Source: JANXSS01 sp040385645 (GTDB taxonomy: Bacteria; Pseudomonadota; Gammaproteobacteria; Burkholderiales; Burkholderiaceae_D). From it: a stretch of DNA of 64,000 nt. A program made the translations under genes and the position numbers. How positions within the stretch are numbered: the stretch's first letter is position 1; each line of letters begins with the position of its first letter. Positions 51,893 to 61,647 of this stretch are shown in pieces. The notes under the pieces were generated by a model that saw only the letters and a list, made by a program, of their open reading frames with translations, was not told the DNA's origin and ran no database searches. Location of the stretch: contig JAZKGZ010000014.1 of assembly GCA_040385645.1 (NCBI GenBank), positions 150,579 to 214,578 on the forward strand, given 5' to 3'.

Positions 51893-53125
51893 ATGACTAT
51901 TCAAAACGATATCTGCATCATCGGCAACGGTGCCATAGGCAAGGCTGCTGCATTAGGCTTGGCCCAAACCGGCGCAAGCGTCACGCTGATCGACACAAAG
52001 CAGTCCGCCCAAACGCTGGCTGCGCCATCATTTTCAGCAGCCCCCGAACCGACCGCACCCGTAAATTCCTGGGATGCACGCGTCTACGCGCTTAATCCAT
52101 TAGCCCGTACATTGCTGACGAAGCTCAAAGTCTGGAATGCACTCGATACCTCGCGCGTCACGCCCGTCGAAGCCATGGTCGTCAAAGGCGACGATATCGC
52201 ACGCAGCGCCGAGGTATCCTTCGATGCTTACAGTGCCCGCGAGGAAGCGCTGGCCTGGATCGTCGAAGACAGCAACCTTTCCAAAGCGTTGGACGCAGCC
52301 TTGAATTTTGCCTCGAATATTCGCCTCGTTCGAGCAACGATCAGTTCGACGGCTGTCGACGATGCCGGCATCACCGTCGAACTTGCCGACAGCGCGCATG
52401 TGCGTGCAGCGTTACTCGTCGGAGCCGATGGTGCTCATTCCTGGGTACGTTCGCAGGCCGGCATCGATCTCGATTATCGTACCTACGGTCAGCATGCGGT
52501 AGTCGCCAATTTCTCCACGACACTGCCGCATCACGGCACCGCTTACCAGTGGTTCACACATAGTGAAGGCATCGTCGCTCTGTTGCCATTGTCCGGGCAT
52601 CGCGTTTCGTTGGTCTGGTCCGCGCCGGACAGCCTTGCTGAACTTTTGGCGGGAGACTCTCTGGATGCGCTGGCAACGCGCTTGACAGCGTTGTCCGATG
52701 GTGTGTTGGGAACCCTCGCGCCGCTGGCGTCAGGCGTGATCAAATCGATACCGCTATCAATGATCCGCCCGCATGCAATCATCGCGTCACGTGTCGCATT
52801 GGTCGGCGACGCCGCGCACGTCATCCATCCGCTGGCAGGGCAGGGGATGAATCTCGGTTTCGGCGATGTCGATGCGTTGATGCGCGCGGTAGCAAACCGC
52901 GGCCCACATCGCGATTGTGGTGACCCACGAATCCTGTCGCGCTATTCCCGCGAACGCAAAGAAAACATTTTGTTGGCGCACCTTGCCACGGACGGCTTGC
53001 AACGTCTCTTCGCCACCGATATCGAACCGATACGAATGGCGCGCAACATCGGACTAAACCTGGTCAACCAACTGCCTGTTGTGAAACGATTGCTGGTCGC
53101 GCATGCGCTTGGCAATCGAACCTAG
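51893..53125 (+). CDS. UbiH/COQ6-family FAD monooxygenase
   Basis: 410 residues. N-terminal FAD dinucleotide fold (DICIIGNGAIGKAAALGLAQTGASVTLID), the DG motif (LLVGADGAHSWVRSQAGI), and the second FAD motif GDAAHVIHPLAGQGMNLGFGDVDAL, the signature of ubiquinone-biosynthesis hydroxylases (UbiH, UbiF, UbiI). Which ring position it hydroxylates is not decided. It is followed 16 bp later by dsbC. First core gene right of the island. Confidence 0.9.
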   Translation: MTIQNDICIIGNGAIGKAAALGLAQTGASVTLIDTKQSAQTLAAPSFSAAPEPTAPVNSWDARVYALNPLARTLLTKLKVWNALDTSRVTPVEAMVVKGDDIARSAEVSFDAYSAREEALAWIVEDSNLSKALDAALNFASNIRLVRATISSTAVDDAGITVELADSAHVRAALLVGADGAHSWVRSQAGIDLDYRTYGQHAVVANFSTTLPHHGTAYQWFTHSEGIVALLPLSGHRVSLVWSAPDSLAELLAGDSLDALATRLTALSDGVLGTLAPLASGVIKSIPLSMIRPHAIIASRVALVGDAAHVIHPLAGQGMNLGFGDVDALMRAVANRGPHRDCGDPRILSRYSRERKENILLAHLATDGLQRLFATDIEPIRMARNIGLNLVNQLPVVKRLLVAHALGNRT

Positions 53126-53141
53126 CCAAAAGGAAGCGCGC

Positions 53142-53870
53142 GTGATATTTCCAAAATCTGTAATGGCAGTTTCGTTAACGATATTTCTGTCTGCTGCATC
53201 GATGGCACAAGCCGAAACCGCGGCCGAAAAAGCCGTTCGTGATCGCATCGCGCCGAATCTCGGTGACGACGCGAAGATTACGTCGGTCGTTCAGACACCT
53301 TACGGCGGCCTGTTCGAAGTGCGCATCGGGAACCAGATCGTCTACACCGACCAGAAAGCGCAGTACCTGTTCGTCGGCCGCATACTCGACAGTACGACGA
53401 TGCTCGATTACACCAAACAACGTCTGGAGTCGATCAATACGGTCAAGTTTTCTGATCTACCACTGGATCTGGCTTTGAAAACCGTCAAGGGGAATGGCAA
53501 ACGTGTGATCGCCGTGTTCGAAGATCCGAACTGTAGTTATTGCAAGAAATTCAGGCAAACATTGCAAGAGATCGATAATGTCACCGTGTACACCTTCATG
53601 TACAACATCCTGTCACCCGATTCAGTAACCAAATCTCGCGATATCTGGTGCAGTGCCGATCGAAATAAAGCCTGGGACGATTGGATGCTCAACGACAAAG
53701 TCGCACCCACCGCGCCTGCGAATTGCACGACGCCTCATGAAAAAGTTTTCCAGGCGGGGCAGAAATTAGGCGTTACCGGTACACCGACAATATTTTTTAC
53801 CAACGGCACACGGGTGCCGGGTGCCATGGATGCGCGCGCCTTGGAAGCACGTCTGGCTTCGATCAAGTAG
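53142..53870 (+). CDS. dsbC: DsbC-type periplasmic disulfide isomerase
   Basis: 242 residues from the GTG at 53142, supported by AAAGGA 7 nt upstream; it gives a normal signal peptide (MIFPKSVMAVSLTIFLSAASMAQA). An N-terminal dimerisation domain is followed by a thioredoxin fold with active site CSYC (C131, C134 in EDPNCSYCKKF) and cis-proline loop TGTPTIFF. A second cysteine pair is present (DIWCSAD and PANCTTP). Confidence 0.92.
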   Translation: MIFPKSVMAVSLTIFLSAASMAQAETAAEKAVRDRIAPNLGDDAKITSVVQTPYGGLFEVRIGNQIVYTDQKAQYLFVGRILDSTTMLDYTKQRLESINTVKFSDLPLDLALKTVKGNGKRVIAVFEDPNCSYCKKFRQTLQEIDNVTVYTFMYNILSPDSVTKSRDIWCSADRNKAWDDWMLNDKVAPTAPANCTTPHEKVFQAGQKLGVTGTPTIFFTNGTRVPGAMDARALEARLASIK

Positions 53871-53923
53871 CTTCTACATATGGCAGGATGTCGGTTTCGC
53901 ATTGATCCTCGCCATTTTCATTT

Positions 53924-54385
53924 ATGAATAGTCACCCTGCTTCTCGACGTGCTGCCTACCGGCTCGGTTTTGCCGGCTTGATACCTTTTATTTCTTTAAC
54001 ATTAGCCTGCTGGATTGCACCTGTTCCTCTGCTTGGCAAATTGCTGTCCTGGCAAATGTCGTATGGTGTGGCGATTCTCGCGTTCTTGGGCGGCTTGCAC
54101 TGGGGTGCCGCACTGCTGTGCCGGGCGTTGCCGATTGAACGCTCCCAAATCGCTTTGTGGTGGGGAGTAACGCCGTCGTTGCTTGGGGTTGGTGCCGCTT
54201 GGTTGCCCATCGGTCCGGGGCTGGCGCTGTTGTGCGCAGCATTTTTCTTGCTGTATCTGGTCGATAAATATTTGTATCGCTGGTATGGACTGCCAGAATG
54301 GCTTCCCGGCCTCCGTTTAAAACTGACTTGCGTCGTCGTCCCGACGCTTGCCCTGACTTTCGCTGCCTTGAGAATGCGGAGCTAA
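53924..54385 (+). CDS. DUF3429 inner-membrane protein
   Basis: 153 residues with about four to five membrane helices; the FAGLIPFISLTLACW start and GVAILAFLGGLHWGAAL segment are typical of DUF3429. Function unknown. It lies between dsbC and the M61 peptidase on the same strand. Confidence 0.85.
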   Translation: MNSHPASRRAAYRLGFAGLIPFISLTLACWIAPVPLLGKLLSWQMSYGVAILAFLGGLHWGAALLCRALPIERSQIALWWGVTPSLLGVGAAWLPIGPGLALLCAAFFLLYLVDKYLYRWYGLPEWLPGLRLKLTCVVVPTLALTFAALRMRS

Positions 54386-54422
54386 CGTGAAAAATCAATC
54401 CAAAAGCGTGGAGTAGAAAAAC

Positions 54423-56288
54423 ATGGGAGCAAAACACGCGGTTGAGCAAACATCGAAGACAGCTAAACCAGCTGTTCGCTATTCAATCGCACCAAAAGAT
54501 TTGGCCGGACATTTGTTCACCGTCACGGTCACAGTAACGGAGCCGGATAGCAAAGGGCAGGTGTTCATGCTGCCAGCATGGATTCCGGGCAGTTACATGA
54601 TTCGAGAGTTCGCTCGACATATCGTGCAGATCAGTGCTGAGTCGAATGGCGACAAGGTAACATTGGTCAAGCGCGATAAGCACACCTGGCAGGCTGATCC
54701 CTGCAATGAGGCGCTCACCGTGACTTACGAAGTCTATGCCTGGGATCTATCGGTACGGGCAGCACACCTCGATCAGACACATGGTTTTTTCAACGGCAGT
54801 AGCGTCTTCCTATGCGCATCCGGCCATGAGCACGCGCCGCATCACGTCGACATCGGCAACATCGACGACCCGGCCTGCAGCGCCTGGCGAGTCGCCACTG
54901 CCCTGCCGGAGCTGGAAGCAGAGCGCTATGGTTTCGGCACCTATGCAGCCGCTGACTACGACGAGTTGATCGACCACCCTGTAGAAATCGGTAACTTCGT
55001 ACTAGCGAGCTTTGAAGCGCACGGTGTGCCGCACGACGTCGTCATCAGCGGGCGCGTACCGAATCTGGACATGCCGCGACTCTGCGCCGATCTGCAAAAC
55101 ATATGTGAATCGCAGATTGCACTGTTCGAGCCCGAGACCAAGCGTGCACCCATGGAACGCTACGTATTCATGACGCTTGCCGTCGGCGACGGCTACGGCG
55201 GCCTGGAACACCGTGCTTCGACGGCGCTTATCTGCGCACGCGCCGATCTACCCGTAATCGGTCAGACTGCACTGACCGACGGTTACCGTTCCTATCTCGG
55301 TCTTTGCAGTCATGAATATTTTCATACCTGGAACGTCAAACGGATCAAGCCTGCTGCATTCGCGCCCTACCAACTCGCTGCCGAAAGCTATACATCGCTG
55401 TTATGGCTATTCGAGGGCTTTACCAGTTATTACGACGATCTGACACTCGTGCGTACTGGTGTGATCGACGAAGCTGCATATTGTTCTTTATTGGCCAATA
55501 CCATCAACGGTGTACTGCGTGGTAGCGGGCGTACTAAGCAAAGCGTTGCCGAATCTAGCTTCGACGCATGGATAAAATATTACCGTCAGGATGAAAACGC
55601 ACCGAATGCGATCGTCAGTTATTACAACAAAGGCTCGCTGGTGGCGCTGGCGCTTGATCTGACAATATGCGCGCGATCCGAAGGCCGAAAATCGTTGGAC
55701 GATGTTATGCGGGCATTGTGGCACCGTTATGGCCGCGATTTCTATGGCAACGGCGCAGTCGGGCGCGGTGTGGCCGAAGCCGAGGTCGAGGCATTGTTCG
55801 ACAAAGTGACGGGCCTGAGCTTGAAGCACTTGTTCGAGCAATGGATACGCGGTACTGCAGACCTGCCGTTAACAGCACTTTTGCAACCGTTCGGCGTGGC
55901 TCTGGCCGACCAGCGCGATACGCAAAAACCGGTACTCGGTATCCGTCCGGCCAAGGAAGGGTTAGATTGCCGCCTCGCCAATGTCTACGAAGGCGGTGCG
56001 GCACATCGCGCCGGGCTGTCCGCCAACGACGTGTTAGTGGCAATCGATAGCTTGCGGGTGACGTCCAACAATCTCGATACACTGCTCGGGCGGTACCGTA
56101 TCGGCGACACGGTAGCCGTACATGCGTTTCGGCGCGATGAGTTGTTGTGTTTCGATGTCACCCTGGCGGCAGATGCCGCGCCCAAGATCGTCTTGACAAT
56201 TCGTTCGGAGCCGGAGCCGGATTCAATTTCAGCAGTAACATTGCGCGATGCGTGGCTGCATCCTGGTCGATCGAATCAAGCCCATTAA
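54423..56288 (+). CDS. M61-family metallopeptidase with PDZ domain
   Basis: 621 residues. N-terminal beta domain (YSIAPKDLAGHLFTVTVTV ... LPAWIPGSYMIREFARHI), catalytic zinc motif HEYFH (297-301, in LCSHEYFHTWNVKRIKP), the downstream glutamate region LLWLFEGFTSYYDDL, and a C-terminal PDZ (LANVYEGGAAHRAGLSANDVLVAIDSLRV). Matches glycyl-aminopeptidase-like M61 proteins. No signal peptide is seen. Physiological substrate unknown. Confidence 0.92.
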   Translation: MGAKHAVEQTSKTAKPAVRYSIAPKDLAGHLFTVTVTVTEPDSKGQVFMLPAWIPGSYMIREFARHIVQISAESNGDKVTLVKRDKHTWQADPCNEALTVTYEVYAWDLSVRAAHLDQTHGFFNGSSVFLCASGHEHAPHHVDIGNIDDPACSAWRVATALPELEAERYGFGTYAAADYDELIDHPVEIGNFVLASFEAHGVPHDVVISGRVPNLDMPRLCADLQNICESQIALFEPETKRAPMERYVFMTLAVGDGYGGLEHRASTALICARADLPVIGQTALTDGYRSYLGLCSHEYFHTWNVKRIKPAAFAPYQLAAESYTSLLWLFEGFTSYYDDLTLVRTGVIDEAAYCSLLANTINGVLRGSGRTKQSVAESSFDAWIKYYRQDENAPNAIVSYYNKGSLVALALDLTICARSEGRKSLDDVMRALWHRYGRDFYGNGAVGRGVAEAEVEALFDKVTGLSLKHLFEQWIRGTADLPLTALLQPFGVALADQRDTQKPVLGIRPAKEGLDCRLANVYEGGAAHRAGLSANDVLVAIDSLRVTSNNLDTLLGRYRIGDTVAVHAFRRDELLCFDVTLAADAAPKIVLTIRSEPEPDSISAVTLRDAWLHPGRSNQAH

Positions 56289-56314
56289 ATACTGAAGCAA
56301 GCGGCCAACTTTGT

Positions 56315-57127
56315 TTAGGAAAGCGCAGACCCGAATAAGCGTTTCAGTTCATTTCCCGGATCCGTCGCCCGCATACAGGCTTCACCCACCAGAAAACCGT
56401 GTACGCCAGCATCGCGCATGCGTTCCACATCGACATGAGCAAGAATTCCCGACTCGGTCACTACCAATTTATCCGGGGAAATTCTTGGTAGCAAGCCAAT
56501 GGTCGTTTCAAGCGATACCTCGAACGTGCGCAGATCGCGGTTATTGATACCGACTAACGCAGTATTGAGGCGCAGGGCAGCTGTCAGTTCAACCGCATTG
56601 TGCACTTCGACCAATACGGCCATGCCTAATTCATGTGCACAGGCTTCGAGTTCAGCCATCAGGCCATGGTCGAGCGCCGCTACGATCAGCAAGATGCAGT
56701 CGGCACCTAACGCCCGAGCTTCATATACTTGATACGGATCGACCATGAAATCCTTGCGCAAGACCGGCAGTGCACAGGCAGTACGCGCTTGCTTCAGATA
56801 AGCGGACGCTCCTTGAAAAAACTGCACATCCGTCAATACCGACAAACAGGCGGCACCGTGCATGGCATAGCTGACAGCAATCTCTGCCGGTTCGAACGCC
56901 GGGCGCAAGACTCCTTTCGAAGGCGATGCTTTTTTTATCTCGGCGATTACCGCCGCGTTCCCACCAGCGATGCGGCTTCGCATGGCACCTTCAAAATCGC
57001 GGATCGCCAGCCGGCTCTCAGCATCCGATTCGACCTCACGCCGCAGGCTCGGCAGATCCCGATATTTTTTTGCTGCAGCGATTTCGTCTGTTTTAACAGC
57101 AAGAATTTTTTGAAGAATATCGGACAT
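56315..57127 (-). CDS. trpC: Indole-3-glycerol phosphate synthase
   Basis: 270 residues. Catalyses ring closure of CdRP to indole-3-glycerol phosphate in tryptophan synthesis. Motifs: VIAEIKKASPSKGVLRP, LSVLTDVQFFQG, LPVLRKDFMVDPYQVYEARALGADCILLIVAAL, ALVGINNRDLRTFEV and VTESGI. Last gene of the trpE-G-D-C order, after a 139-bp gap from trpD. Confidence 0.96.
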   Translation of the reverse strand: MSDILQKILAVKTDEIAAAKKYRDLPSLRREVESDAESRLAIRDFEGAMRSRIAGGNAAVIAEIKKASPSKGVLRPAFEPAEIAVSYAMHGAACLSVLTDVQFFQGASAYLKQARTACALPVLRKDFMVDPYQVYEARALGADCILLIVAALDHGLMAELEACAHELGMAVLVEVHNAVELTAALRLNTALVGINNRDLRTFEVSLETTIGLLPRISPDKLVVTESGILAHVDVERMRDAGVHGFLVGEACMRATDPGNELKRLFGSALS

Positions 57128-57266
57128 AGATACTTAAATTAAACGAAGGCGACTAAAAAAAGCAAATAAAAGACAAATAAAAATCGAGCGATAAAAAGAT
57201 GCATTCGAGCATATAGAAAGCAACAGCCATCAACCAGCATCATGAGCGATCGACAGGCATTAGTGG

Positions 57267-58304
57267 CTATTGATGCTTCGACCCTGCCAGCTCCCGGGTC
57301 ACGCGCACGAATTCATCGAGCTTTGCGCGTGCAGCGCCGGACCCGATCGCTTTCCACGCGAGGTGCAAACCTTGATCGATAGAGCTCGTCACGCCAGCAG
57401 CATAAAGCGCTGTGCCGGCATTGATCGCCACGATTTCACGCGCTGCTCCTGGCTTGTTGCTCAGTGCTTCGAAAATTTTCTCGCGCGATTCATCGGCGTT
57501 TGCCACTTTCAAGTTGCGGCTGGCAATCATCTGCAGGCCGAAATCCTCGGGATGGATGTCATATTCCCGAATCTCGCCGTCGATCAATTCGCCGACCATG
57601 GTGGCAGCCCCAAGCGACACCTCATCCATGTTATCGCGGCCCCAGACAACGATCGCACGCCGAGCACCGAGGCGCTGCAATACCCGCACCTGAATACCCA
57701 CCAGGTCAGGGTGAAATACACCCATGAGAATATTCGGTGCGTCGGCAGGATTGGTAAGTGGCCCCAGTATGTTGAAAATTGTGCGTACGCCTAATTCTTT
57801 TCGTACCGGTGCCGCATGTTTCATCGCAGCATGATGGTTGGGCGCGAACATAAAGCCGATGCCGGTTCGAGCGATCGACTGCGAGACTTGAACAGGCGTC
57901 AGATTGATGTTTGCACCAAGAGACTCCAACACATCGGCACTGCCCGACGAGGATGAAACGCTGCGGCCGCCATGCTTGGCTACACGTGCCCCGGCTGCCG
58001 CGGCAACGAACATCGCTGCAGTGGAAATATTGAAGGTTTGCGCGCCGTCGCCACCGGTGCCAACGATATCGAGCAGATTCTCTCTTTCGGTCACCTGTAC
58101 TTTGGTCGCCAATTCACGCATCACCTGAGCGGCTGCCGTGATCTCGCCGATACTTTCCTTCTTCACCCGCAAACCCATCGTCAGAGCGGCAATCATCACC
58201 GGCGACATTTCTCCAGCCATAATCTGACGGAAAAGACCCAACATTTCATCGTGAAAAATTTCGCGATGATCGATACACCGCAGCAAAGCTTCTTGGGGAG
58301 TCAT
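57267..58304 (-). CDS. trpD: Anthranilate phosphoribosyltransferase
   Basis: 345 residues from the ATG at 58304, which overlaps the trpG stop (TGATG). The longer open frame reaching 58709 runs out of phase through trpG and is not coding. Motifs: DIVGTGGDGAQTFNISTAAMFVAAAAGARVAKHGGRSVSSSSGSADVLESLGA, NHHAAMKHAAPVRKELGVRTIFNILGPLTNPA and VVWGRDNMDEV. Confidence 0.96.
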   Translation of the reverse strand: MTPQEALLRCIDHREIFHDEMLGLFRQIMAGEMSPVMIAALTMGLRVKKESIGEITAAAQVMRELATKVQVTERENLLDIVGTGGDGAQTFNISTAAMFVAAAAGARVAKHGGRSVSSSSGSADVLESLGANINLTPVQVSQSIARTGIGFMFAPNHHAAMKHAAPVRKELGVRTIFNILGPLTNPADAPNILMGVFHPDLVGIQVRVLQRLGARRAIVVWGRDNMDEVSLGAATMVGELIDGEIREYDIHPEDFGLQMIASRNLKVANADESREKIFEALSNKPGAAREIVAINAGTALYAAGVTSSIDQGLHLAWKAIGSGAARAKLDEFVRVTRELAGSKHQ

Positions 58305-58867
58305 CACGTTTTCAAAAAATTTTGCAATAACGCATGGCCGTGTTCCGACAAAATCGATTCCGGGTGAAACTGCACACCCTGCACAGCAAATTCTTTGTGT
58401 TGTACCGCCATGATCTCGCCGTCGTCCGTCCATGCCGTCACATCCAGGCAATCCGGCAGCGAGCTGCGCTCGATGGCTAGCGAGTGATAACGCGTCACCG
58501 TGTACGGGCTCGGCAACGCCTTGAACACGCCTTCGCCGGTATGCTGGATCAAAGATGTCTTGCCATGCATGACTTCTTTTGCTCGCACGACTTTGCCGCC
58601 GAATGCCGCGCCGATGCTTTGGTGACCGAGGCAAACGCCGAGGATCGGCAATTCTCCGGCAAAGCGCTGCAATAGCGGTACGGAGATACCCGCTTCCTGC
58701 GGTGTGCACGGTCCAGGTGAGATACAGATACGGTCCGGTTTCAACGCCGCGATCTCATCGAGCGTAATCGCATCGTTGCGAAACGTACGCACTTCTTCAC
58801 CAAGCTCGCCGAAATACTGCACTAAATTATAGGTAAAAGAATCGTAATTATCGATCATCAGCAGCAT
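58304..58867 (-). CDS. trpG: Anthranilate synthase glutamine amidotransferase subunit
   Basis: 187 residues. Class I amidotransferase: MLLMIDNYDSFTYNLVQYF, catalytic cysteine in LGVCLGHQSIGAAFGG, and the His-Glu end QFHPESILSEHG. Supplies ammonia to TrpE; may also serve aminodeoxychorismate synthesis. Abuts trpE (next base) and overlaps trpD. Confidence 0.96.
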   Translation of the reverse strand: MLLMIDNYDSFTYNLVQYFGELGEEVRTFRNDAITLDEIAALKPDRICISPGPCTPQEAGISVPLLQRFAGELPILGVCLGHQSIGAAFGGKVVRAKEVMHGKTSLIQHTGEGVFKALPSPYTVTRYHSLAIERSSLPDCLDVTAWTDDGEIMAVQHKEFAVQGVQFHPESILSEHGHALLQNFLKT

Positions 58868-60376
58868 CTAGATTTCTCCATCCAGTCCATCCTGCACTTG
58901 TTCGGCAGCGCGCAATACCGCCCGCGCTTTATTCTCAGTTTCCTGCCACTCCATCTCCGGTACCGAGTCCGCGACGATTCCAGCCGCTGCCTGCACATGC
59001 AACATGCCGTTCTTGATCACTCCGGTGCGAATAGCAATCGCCAGGTCCATTTCACCGCTATAAGACAGGTATCCACACGCACCGCCATAGATCCCTCGTT
59101 TCGTCAGTTCGAGTTCGTCGATCACTTCCATGGCTCGCACTTTCGGCGCACCCGAGAGTGTGCCGGCAGGAAAGGTCGCTTCCAACACATCCAGATTCGA
59201 CAAGCCGGGTTTCAGCAAACCCTCGACATTCGATACGATATGCTGAACATGCGAGTATTTTTCAATCACCAACTGGTCGGTTACCCTGACGCTACCGGTT
59301 TGAGCGATGCGCCCTATATCGTTGCGCGCCAGATCGATCAACATCACATGCTCCGCCACTTCCTTAGGGTCTGCCAGGAGTTCGCGCGCCAGTTCGGCAT
59401 CCGATTCTGGGGTCGAGCCACGTGGACGGGTGCCGGCAAGCGGTCGTATCGTTATTTTTTTCTGACCTGCAGCCTCACCGGTGAGGATGGCCTCGTTGCG
59501 CACCAGAATTTCGGGTGATGCACCGACAATCTGCGTATCGCCGAAATTGTAAAAATACATATACGGCGACGGGTTCAGCGAGCGTAATGCGCGGTACAAC
59601 GTCAGTGGCGAATCCGTATAGGGCTTTCGAATTCGCTGCCCGATCTGCACCTGCATAAGGTCGCCAGCCATAACATACTGCTTGGCTCGCACGACTGCCT
59701 TTAGATACGCGTCGCGGGGAAAATCGCGGATGGTATCGGTACGTACAGACCCGGATGTCACCGGCGCATCGACCGCGTTGCGCAACAATTTCCGTAGATC
59801 CGCAAGCCGTTGCCGGGCATGTTCATAGGCTTGCGGTTGCGTCGGATCGGCATAGACGATCAAATATAACTTACCGGAAAGATTGTCGATTACCGCCAGT
59901 TCTTCGGTAAGTAGTAGCTGTATGTCGGGTAGTCCAAGATCGTCGGGCGGCGTCGAAGTCTTTAGCCGGCTCTCGATATGACGCACGGAGTCGTACCCGA
60001 AATAGCCAGCCAGTCCACCACAAAAACGTGGCAATCCCGATTTCAACGCAACTTTATATCGTGCTTGAAAAGCTGTGATGAAATCGAATGGATTGCCTTC
60101 GAATGATTCGATCACCGCACCATCGCGCAGTACTTCGATGTGTTCCCCGTAGCTTCGTAACATGGTTAATGCGGGCAGGCCGATAAATGAATACCTGCCG
60201 AATCGCTCGCCACCAACCACCGATTCGAGCAAAAACGTATTTTTACCGTCGTTATTGATCTGTGCCAGCTTCAGATACAACGTGAGTGGCGTTTCCAGGT
60301 CGGCGAACGCTTCTGCGATCAGCGGCGCACGGTTATAACCTCGCAAAGCAAGTGACTTGAACTCTGATTCCGTCAT
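58868..60376 (-). CDS. trpE: Anthranilate synthase component I
   Basis: 502 residues from the ATG at 60376 (MTESEFKSLALRGYNRAPL), with GGAAAG upstream; a longer start at 60406 is less likely. Chorismate-binding region with RPLAGTRPRGSTPESDAELARELLADPKEVAEHVMLIDLARNDIGRI and the GTLSGAPKVRAMEVIDELE motif. First gene of trpE-G-D-C. Confidence 0.96.
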   Translation of the reverse strand: MTESEFKSLALRGYNRAPLIAEAFADLETPLTLYLKLAQINNDGKNTFLLESVVGGERFGRYSFIGLPALTMLRSYGEHIEVLRDGAVIESFEGNPFDFITAFQARYKVALKSGLPRFCGGLAGYFGYDSVRHIESRLKTSTPPDDLGLPDIQLLLTEELAVIDNLSGKLYLIVYADPTQPQAYEHARQRLADLRKLLRNAVDAPVTSGSVRTDTIRDFPRDAYLKAVVRAKQYVMAGDLMQVQIGQRIRKPYTDSPLTLYRALRSLNPSPYMYFYNFGDTQIVGASPEILVRNEAILTGEAAGQKKITIRPLAGTRPRGSTPESDAELARELLADPKEVAEHVMLIDLARNDIGRIAQTGSVRVTDQLVIEKYSHVQHIVSNVEGLLKPGLSNLDVLEATFPAGTLSGAPKVRAMEVIDELELTKRGIYGGACGYLSYSGEMDLAIAIRTGVIKNGMLHVQAAAGIVADSVPEMEWQETENKARAVLRAAEQVQDGLDGEI

Positions 60377-60882
60377 GTTTCTTTCCAATTCGCAATGTGG
60401 TACCACTTATTATTGCGACAGGTCCGCGTAAAAAAACGCATGTCGATGGTGATGTGTGTTCGTCAAAATCAGCGTGTGGTCAGTGGCAGCGGCAGGCACA
60501 ACAATGGCAGCATTATCACGGTGCAATGACTGCTGCACCAGTACAAGTTGCCATCACCACGATTAGAAGCACGGAGCGCAGGAGAATGCGGTAGTGCGTT
60601 AATGCGTTGACAATGTTTTTTGTTGGGAAGCATTATGTGGAATCGGAAAGTGATCGGACGCATGCATGGAACGCTAGCCGCTACAAACTAGGTTTGTATA
60701 TGGCAGGGCATTGCGTTTCTAAAACTATAGCACTCGAACAGCGCGCCGTACAATTTGAAGCTGCGCCAACACCCTTGCGACCGATATGCAATACTTTAGC
60801 CCGCCGTCGCCAATCGCACGAAGTTTCCGTTCTAACCTGATTCGCCTCTCAAGAAAATTTTTTCTCAATACAAGGAAATTCA
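60377..60882. other. Intergenic region between divergent trpE and apaG
   Basis: About 500 bases. No convincing gene and no leader peptide with tandem Trp codons. A small hairpin GGTGCA ... TGCACC lies near 60520-60539. In related betaproteobacteria rpe and gph often sit between apaG and trpE; they are absent here. Confidence 0.5.
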
Positions 60883-61257
60883 ATGTCTGCGTACGAATTC
60901 ACGGTTTCGGTGCGTACTCAGTACCTGGAAGATCAATCCGACCCGGACCGCGGCAAGTACGTGTTTGCCTACACCATAACGATTCGTAATACCGGCCAGG
61001 TTACGGCCCAGGTGATCGCTCGCAGCTGGAAAATCACCGATGCAAACGATCATGTAGACAACGTAAAAGGTCTCGGCGTCGTCGGGCACCAGCCTTTGCT
61101 GCGTCCGGGAGAGCAATTCGAATACACCAGTGGCACATCGCTGCCCACACCGCAAGGCTCGATGAATGGCGAATATTTTTGCATTGCCGAAGACGGTGAA
61201 CAGTTCGTTGCAAAGATTCCCGAATTCATACTTTCATTGCCTCGCACATTGCACTAA
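60883..61257 (+). CDS. apaG: ApaG (Co2+/Mg2+ efflux-associated) protein
   Basis: 124 residues, single ApaG domain of fibronectin-like fold: FTVSVRTQYLEDQSDPDRGKYVFAYTITIRNTGQVTAQVIARSWKITDAN, GVVGHQPLLRPGEQFEYTSG, MNGEYFCIAEDG. Monocistronic by spacing. Exact biochemical role unknown. Confidence 0.95.
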   Translation: MSAYEFTVSVRTQYLEDQSDPDRGKYVFAYTITIRNTGQVTAQVIARSWKITDANDHVDNVKGLGVVGHQPLLRPGEQFEYTSGTSLPTPQGSMNGEYFCIAEDGEQFVAKIPEFILSLPRTLH

Positions 61258-61545
61258 ACCAAGGTTGCCGCGCTTTGCGTTGTTTGTTATGACAAATCGC
61301 GAGTCTATAAGCCCGCTGCAGAATTCCCTATATTTCGAGCGTTGAAATTTCAAGAATTCTAAATTTTTATATTTCAAACGTTTATATATTTCTGGTGCCA
61401 ATAATCTAAGGCGTCAGATGTCTCGAGCGTCAAGTATCCCAACCATTATCATTGCTATTTGTTATCCGTTTTCTCTGTTTCCTTTTCCTCGTTTTTCCCA
61501 TCGCAGCGTACCGCTTTTGATGTTTGATCGTTCTGCAAGCCCTCC
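61258..61545. other. AT-rich intergenic region before mltA
   Basis: About 290 bases, no gene seen. Confidence 0.45.
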
Positions 61546-61647
61546 GTGGGCCTGCCAGAGAACATGGTCCACCAGACAATGAACACCAGTATCATTAACG
61601 CTAGCAGAGCTTCCAACAATAGTAGCCACATTAATCACGGTTCCTTC

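Noticed and set aside
57267..58709. 480-codon frame as a longer trpD
   Set aside because: The upstream 135 codons run out of phase through trpG; the ATG at 58304 overlapping the trpG stop is the natural start.
60469..60663. trp leader peptide with attenuator
   Set aside because: Short minus-strand frames end in MLPLLCLPLPLTTR or similar and have no tandem Trp codons; no clear alternative hairpin set.
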